Below, one piece after another: positions 59,559-64,000 of a DNA stretch of 64,000 nucleotides; position 1 is the first letter of the stretch; each line of letters opens with the position of its first letter. Where the stretch lies: contig NZ_WTUZ01000022.1 of the NCBI RefSeq assembly GCF_009882985.1, positions 967,065 through 1,031,064 on the forward strand. Reading direction: 5' to 3'. Under the pieces are notes generated by a model. The model saw only the letters and a list, made by a program, of their open reading frames with translations, was not told where the DNA came from and did no database searches. The position numbers were made by a program, and so were the translations under genes. The stretch comes from Paenibacillus silvestris. Its GTDB lineage: Bacteria; Bacillota; Bacilli; Paenibacillales; NBRC-103111.

Positions 59559-60719
59559 ATGCACGAACTTTATCTGCGCAAAGAAGGAACTTCCCATCGC
59601 GACTCCAGCTGGGACCGAACCGGCGGCAATCGAGATTTCATGGATATTAAAGCAGGAACAACGGCGGTTATCTCGGATATTCAGGGCTCAGGGATTATCA
59701 AGCATATCTGGATGACCATTGGTGCCCGTGACAAATACGCCTTTCGTAAGGTTCTGATCCGCATGTATTGGGACGGAGAGAACGAGCCAAGCGTCGATTC
59801 GCCTGTTGGAGATTTCTTCGGGGTGGGGCATGGCGTAGCCAGCCACTACGTTTCCATACCGCTTAACATGATTACGACCCAAGGTGTTGTGGAGAATAAG
59901 GCAGCCATGAACTGCTTCTTCGAAATGCCATTCCGCCAAAGCGCGCGAATCGAGATCGTAAACGAGTGCGAGAACGATATGGTGCTCTACTTTTATGTGG
60001 ACTATGTGAAGCAGCCGGTCTCCGAGGACAGCTTCTATTTCCACGCTTCGTGGAGAAGAGAGAATCCGACCAAAGGAACGGTTGATCTGGACCAGCTTAA
60101 GGAGGAGCAGGATCAGCAGAATAAGCCCAATTACGCCATTGACGATAAAGTATGTCAGATCAAAAACTTGACGGGCGACGACAACTACGTTCTGCTGGAT
60201 GCCGAAGGCGAAGGCCATTATGTAGGCTGTAACCTGAGTATTGATCATATTAATCCTGTTCCGGGCTTCAGTTGGGCGGGCGAAGGGGATGATATGTTCT
60301 TCATCGACGGGGAGCCGTGGCCACCACGCCTGCATGGTACAGGAACGGAAGATTATTTCTGTGCGGCGTGGGGTTATCCGTCAGGCAAATATGATGCTCC
60401 TTACCACGGCTTATCGCTGTACGCACCGATCCGGGAGAACGGGGATGCCTGGAAGGAGAGCAATACGATCTCATTTAACGATTATTCGGGTAAAATGACG
60501 CAGTACCGTTATCATATCAACGATCCGATCATCTTCCGAAAATCAATTCGTTTCAGCATTGAGCATGGGCACGGGAATGCACAGTCTAACGATTATTCGT
60601 CGGTGGCCTATTGGTATCAGCGCGAGCCGCATAAGGCTTTCCCAGAAATGTTACCGGTTGCCCTTCGGCTGCCGCTTGCCGAGAAGGAAAGTGCGAGGCG
60701 CTTCTATCGGACATACTAA
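59559..60719 (+). CDS. GH172 (DUF2961) family enzyme
   Basis: 386 residues, no signal peptide. GH172 members fold as jelly-rolls and assemble as trimers or larger; known ones act on alpha-D-fructofuranosides (difructose dianhydride I) or D-arabinofuranosides. The core stretch is WAGEGDDMFFIDGEPWPP then LHGTGTEDYFCAAWGYP, with Glu242 and Glu264 as candidate catalytic acids. It lies 21 bp after the permease and 19 bp before a GH32 gene, so a fructose-containing substrate is likely. A specific reaction cannot be told from sequence. Confidence 0.85.
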   Translation: MHELYLRKEGTSHRDSSWDRTGGNRDFMDIKAGTTAVISDIQGSGIIKHIWMTIGARDKYAFRKVLIRMYWDGENEPSVDSPVGDFFGVGHGVASHYVSIPLNMITTQGVVENKAAMNCFFEMPFRQSARIEIVNECENDMVLYFYVDYVKQPVSEDSFYFHASWRRENPTKGTVDLDQLKEEQDQQNKPNYAIDDKVCQIKNLTGDDNYVLLDAEGEGHYVGCNLSIDHINPVPGFSWAGEGDDMFFIDGEPWPPRLHGTGTEDYFCAAWGYPSGKYDAPYHGLSLYAPIRENGDAWKESNTISFNDYSGKMTQYRYHINDPIIFRKSIRFSIEHGHGNAQSNDYSSVAYWYQREPHKAFPEMLPVALRLPLAEKESARRFYRTY

Positions 60720-60738
60720 TGGAAAGAGAGCGATAATC

Positions 60739-62130
60739 ATGGATCGATATAGACCGAGGTATCATTTTACGGCACAGCGTAATTGGATGAACGACCCGAA
60801 CGGACCATTTCAGAGGGATGGCGTTTATCATTTATTTTATCAGCATAATCCTTCAAAGCCGGAATGGGGCGATATTCATTGGGGACATGCCACAAGCACG
60901 GACCTGGTGAATTGGACGCATAAACCAATTGCTCTGGCTCCCTCTCGGGAGCTTGGAGAAGTTCATGTCTTCTCTGGCTGCTCTGTTGTGAACGGTGATG
61001 AAGTGATTCAGTTCTATACGAGCATTGGCGATGGCGACCGAAACCCGACTAACGGTGCACAGCAATGGATGTCAAGAGGGACGGACATGACAACCTGGGT
61101 GAAGCCGGACATCAATCCGGTATTAACAGCCATGATACACGGTGAGCTTGATGTGACGGAATGGAGAGATCCATTCGTCTGGAGGGAGCAGGATGGTTGG
61201 AGGATGCTGCTTGGCGGCAGCGCCGAAGGCAAAGGCAGCAGCTTTATTTATCGCTCCGAGGACTTGGAGAACTGGAGCTACATAGGAATTTTTCATCAGG
61301 GAGACGAGCAGATCTGGGAGTGCCCGCATATCTTCCGATTTGGAGATAAAGCGGTCGTGTTCTATTCGCCAAGCAAGCAGGTCCGTTACATATCAGGGAC
61401 ATTCAGCGGAGATAAATTAACGGATGTTAGGAAGCATGGCACCGTGGACTACAGCGGCTTTGAAGGCTATTATGCCTCCACCGGATTTGTAGATGAACAG
61501 GGGCGCCGGGTGATGCACGGGTGGATTCCGGAAGGAAGAGGTGAGGAATTCCCTGTGTTCTTGAACTGGGCGGGAGCACTTGCGCTGCCACGGATTGTTG
61601 AACTGAAGGAGAATGGTGCGATCGCCATGGTGCCGGTTCCGGAGCTGGAGACTTTGAGAGGCGAGAAATTCGGTCTGGAGAATATCCGTGCCAAGCAGGA
61701 TCCTGTAAATACAGGCGTACGTTCAACATGCTTCGAGAGCTTGCTGACGGTTGATCGAACGGAATTGGAGAAAGGTGAACTGGTTGTTTCCGTATTTGTC
61801 TCGCCATGTAGGTCCGAGCGTACGGATGTACGCCTGAATTTGAAGGCGAATACGGTGGAGATCGACCGATCCAAGTCCAGTCTGTTTCCGAATGTTCATA
61901 AGACTCCAGTTAGGGGAGAATTGCCTGCTGGAGAAAGTACGGTGAATCTCCGGATTTTTGCGGATCAGTCGATTATTGAGGTATTTGTAGATGACGAGAC
62001 CTGTCTTACTGCAAGAGCCTACCCTTCTTTAGAGGACAGTGATGGCTTCGAGATTAGCAGTAGCAGCGAGCTTGTTGTCTCTAGAATGGACATTTGGAAA
62101 ATGAACGCAGCGAATATTTTCCCCCTATAA
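60739..62130 (+). CDS. GH32 beta-fructofuranosidase
   Basis: 463 residues, cytoplasmic. The three acidic motifs of GH32 are present: WMNDPNG (nucleophile Asp19), EWRDPFVW (Asp144, transition-state stabiliser) and IWECPHIF (acid/base Glu194). A C-terminal beta-sandwich follows (about 330-455; IFADQSIIEVFVDD). It hydrolyses sucrose, inulin- or levan-type oligosaccharides. GGAAAGAGAG lies before the ATG. It ends the operon with a strong terminator. Confidence 0.94.
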   Translation: MDRYRPRYHFTAQRNWMNDPNGPFQRDGVYHLFYQHNPSKPEWGDIHWGHATSTDLVNWTHKPIALAPSRELGEVHVFSGCSVVNGDEVIQFYTSIGDGDRNPTNGAQQWMSRGTDMTTWVKPDINPVLTAMIHGELDVTEWRDPFVWREQDGWRMLLGGSAEGKGSSFIYRSEDLENWSYIGIFHQGDEQIWECPHIFRFGDKAVVFYSPSKQVRYISGTFSGDKLTDVRKHGTVDYSGFEGYYASTGFVDEQGRRVMHGWIPEGRGEEFPVFLNWAGALALPRIVELKENGAIAMVPVPELETLRGEKFGLENIRAKQDPVNTGVRSTCFESLLTVDRTELEKGELVVSVFVSPCRSERTDVRLNLKANTVEIDRSKSSLFPNVHKTPVRGELPAGESTVNLRIFADQSIIEVFVDDETCLTARAYPSLEDSDGFEISSSSELVVSRMDIWKMNAANIFPL

Positions 62131-62145
62131 AAAACTAGTTTGAAG

Positions 62146-62188
62146 TAAAAAAAGCGTTCACTCATTAGCTAAGGGTGAACGCTTTTTA
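62146..62188 (+). terminator. Terminator of the fructan operon
   Basis: AAAAAAGCGTTCAC / GTGAACGCTTTTT stem with a T-run. Confidence 0.9.
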
Positions 62189-62214
62189 CGAAGTTAGGGC
62201 TTATGATATCTTCC

Positions 62215-62571
62215 TTAAACAAGAGGTGCTTGAATCAATGTAGCAAAGTTAAATTGGTGAACATGACCATCATTTAGTGTCGTTTGGCCTGTAACAAAAT
62301 GTACATGTTTACCATTTCCTACTGAAATAGCCGGTCCCGTTCTAATTTTTTTGAGATTATGAAAATGGTTTAAGAAATCTGTTTTCGAGAGATCAATATC
62401 ATGGACATGACTACTTCCCACGCGAATCGCTTGCCCTGTAATACCTGCAAAGCGATGGTTGTGGCGGTCTGCGCCTTGCTCAGCCAGTTTCGTACTACCT
62501 TCAAACTCATGTACGTGCCTCTGCACCAGGGCCGCAGTTTTCATTTTTTTTGTAGGTTTTTTCTTCTGCAT
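62215..62571 (-). CDS. ymaF: YmaF family protein
   Basis: 118 residues dominated by His motifs: HVHEF, HNHRFAG, SHVHDIDL, KHVHF and GHVHQFNF. This fits the YmaF family, small His-rich proteins of Bacilli of unknown function; the His clusters suggest metal binding, which is inference. The N-terminus is very basic (KKKPTKKMK). AAGGAGG precedes the ATG, somewhat far (about 11 nt). Monocistronic. Confidence 0.8.
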   Translation of the reverse strand: MQKKKPTKKMKTAALVQRHVHEFEGSTKLAEQGADRHNHRFAGITGQAIRVGSSHVHDIDLSKTDFLNHFHNLKKIRTGPAISVGNGKHVHFVTGQTTLNDGHVHQFNFATLIQAPLV

Positions 62572-62750
62572 CGTTTACATTGCCTCCTTATGGGGATGTT
62601 GACTTCACAACATCCTATTAAGGCATATCTATATTAGTGCTAGGCAACCTTAAACGTTCTCCAATGTTTTTGTCCATACATTTATGTATTTAGGCTATTT
62701 CGGTAACGTTGCCATCATTGAGTAAAGCCAGTTAATAATCAAAACTAAGA

Positions 62751-62790
62751 AAAACAGGTGCAATCCATTTTTGAGGAAAGAACCTGTTTT
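62751..62790 (-). terminator. Terminator of manC
   Basis: AAAACAGGT / ACCTGTTTT stem; on the minus strand it is followed by TTTTTCTTAGTTTT. Confidence 0.65.
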
Positions 62791-62827
62791 ACTGTTTTTG
62801 AATATCTGTTTTGAATATCCTTTTTAG

Positions 62828-64000
62828 CTACCATTTTATGGGAAAACGAATGATATCCTCTTGAGCGAGTTCATTCCCTAAGAGGACTTCCATTAGCTCA
62901 AGATTGGTAACTGCCTTAATTCCATGTTTGATGCCAGCTGGAAATTGCAAAACATCACCCGCCTGTAGCCTATACAGTTTTTCCTCCATTAAGATCTCCG
63001 CACTACCCGATAAGATCGTCACAATTTCTTGTCGTTTGAGATGCTGGTGATAACTTGTATAGTTGCCTTGGATGAGCTTCACACTCTTGATCATGGCTTC
63101 TATTCCTCTTTCATCTTTGCCATAATTCAGGACCCGATAGGAACCCCATCTTTTCTCTTCATACATCGGCATCTGAGGTACTAGTGCGAGTCTTTCCTTG
63201 ATTAGATTCGCTTTATCCTTATTTGCGATTAAAATACCATCAGAATTTGCTGCAACAATGATATCCGGTATGCCAATAATTTCAATGGGGTAGGGGAGTT
63301 CGTTAATGAGATGGGTATTGACGGAATCATTCGATATTCGCCCTGATCCGATAATTGTATCCTCAAAATGAGCGCTTAGCGCGGGCCAACTCCCCAGATC
63401 AGTCCAATAACCTTCATACCCTATAACAACAGCAGGCTGTGTGAGCTCAACTACTTCTCGATCGAAGCTTACATTTGTAATTTGTTCGTAATTAGCCAGC
63501 CAAGCCTCAACTTGGACAGGATGCCCGTTATCCTTCAGATACGTCAGCATGAATCTCAAGGGGAATGCAAATACACCACAATTCCACATAGCATGATCCT
63601 CGATTAAGCGAGTGGCAGCTTGCTCATTAGGCTTTTCTATGAACTGGCGGACGAAAAAATAGTCAACCTTATCTTTTGGCAAAACTGGAACAATATAGCC
63701 GAACTGATCTGAAGGTTTATTAGGCTTTGTACCGAGGAGTGCAAGATCTGCCTTAGAATGTGCGAGGACATTGGGAAAGCGATGGAGAAGCCTGAAAAAC
63801 GCGGTATCTACATACGTGTCCACTGGAAGAATACAAATCGTTTCATTCGGATCCACTTGCATCTTCTCATGAAGATAACTCACAGCTAAAGCGACGGCTG
63901 TGAATGTTCCTCTTTTATGAGGTTCGCCAATAATAGGAATGTGCTCACCAACATATTTACGTGTAATTTCCACTTGACTTTGATGAGCGACGATACAAGT
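62828..64000 (-). CDS. manC: Mannose-1-phosphate guanylyltransferase (N-terminus outside the window)
   Basis: About 390 codons are present; the frame is open to base 64000, so the start and the GTP-binding signature (GGSGxRLWPLS type) lie beyond the edge. Visible are GEPHKRGTFTAVALA, QFIEKPNEQAATRLIE, MWNCGVFAF and VIGYEGYWTDLGSWPAL of the nucleotidyltransferase domain, then a C-terminal cupin (KRWGSYRVL, YHQHLKRQEIVTILSG, GDVLQFPAGIKHGI). It makes GDP-mannose for surface polysaccharides. A GTG at 63971-63973 is an internal codon, not a start. Confidence 0.9.
   Translation of the reverse strand, partial: TCIVAHQSQVEITRKYVGEHIPIIGEPHKRGTFTAVALAVSYLHEKMQVDPNETICILPVDTYVDTAFFRLLHRFPNVLAHSKADLALLGTKPNKPSDQFGYIVPVLPKDKVDYFFVRQFIEKPNEQAATRLIEDHAMWNCGVFAFPLRFMLTYLKDNGHPVQVEAWLANYEQITNVSFDREVVELTQPAVVIGYEGYWTDLGSWPALSAHFEDTIIGSGRISNDSVNTHLINELPYPIEIIGIPDIIVAANSDGILIANKDKANLIKERLALVPQMPMYEEKRWGSYRVLNYGKDERGIEAMIKSVKLIQGNYTSYHQHLKRQEIVTILSGSAEILMEEKLYRLQAGDVLQFPAGIKHGIKAVTNLELMEVLLGNELAQEDIIRFPIKW

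Noticed and set aside
59688..60335. 215-codon minus-strand frame within the GH172 gene
   Set aside because: Antisense shadow of a well-supported gene; no ribosome-binding site or family.

Overview
The window looks like chromosomal DNA from a Paenibacillus-type member of the Bacillota. The grounds are strong AGGAGG ribosome-binding sites with some TTG/GTG starts, low-to-medium GC, many rho-independent terminators, a protein with three S-layer (SLH) domains, YesM/YesN-type two-component systems controlling sugar ABC importers that lack their own ATPase, and the B. subtilis-like genes xpt, yqhG-yqhH, lipM and yqzE. There is no phage, IS element or CRISPR array.

Layout. 1-6.7 kb: the tail of a YhaN-like ATPase, small membrane proteins, a YkvI-like transporter, DedA, a lipoprotein, xpt, small unknowns and cbiZ (corrinoid salvage). 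6.7-7.4 kb: a dispersed repeat element, a tiny ORF and tRNA-Leu(CAG). 7.7-10.9 kb: a large secreted GH110-like beta-helix glycosidase with lectin and CBM modules. 11-18.8 kb: housekeeping and unknown genes (DUF695-RraB fusion, BAX inhibitor-1 family, yqzE, yqhG-yqhH, lipM). 18.8-19.2 kb: a 9-bp tandem repeat and a second copy of the dispersed repeat. 19.2-23 kb: dat and nrdJ, the latter behind two NrdR boxes.

23.7-30.4 kb is the most striking part. A cobalamin riboswitch and a terminator precede a 1989-residue exported SLH protein. It combines three DUF4430 (transcobalamin C-terminal-like) domains with two near-duplicate alpha/alpha-barrel-like domains, the two building blocks of animal B12 carriers. 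A decayed further copy of the barrel domain follows its stop codon in frame. With CbiZ and the B12-dependent NrdJ, three corrinoid-linked functions lie within 25 kb.

30.8-42.6 kb is an accessory region of stress and detoxification genes: a GNAT, a tetR remnant, a TetR/MATE pair with overlapping divergent promoters and palindromic operators, an alpha/beta hydrolase, a probably leaderless ArsR gene, a YqhD-like alcohol dehydrogenase, two aldo-keto reductases, an AraC regulator, a carboxymuconolactone-decarboxylase-like protein and an MFS exporter. Two nearly identical 40-bp boxes and one partial copy link the last group into a probable AraC regulon.

43-62.1 kb holds two adjacent carbohydrate loci. 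The first is histidine kinase, response regulator, binding protein, two permeases and a GH78 rhamnosidase. The second is response regulator, histidine kinase, binding protein, two permeases, a GH172 (DUF2961) and a GH32 enzyme, which suggests uptake and intracellular breakdown of fructans or difructose anhydrides. The window ends with ymaF and a manC gene cut by the right edge.
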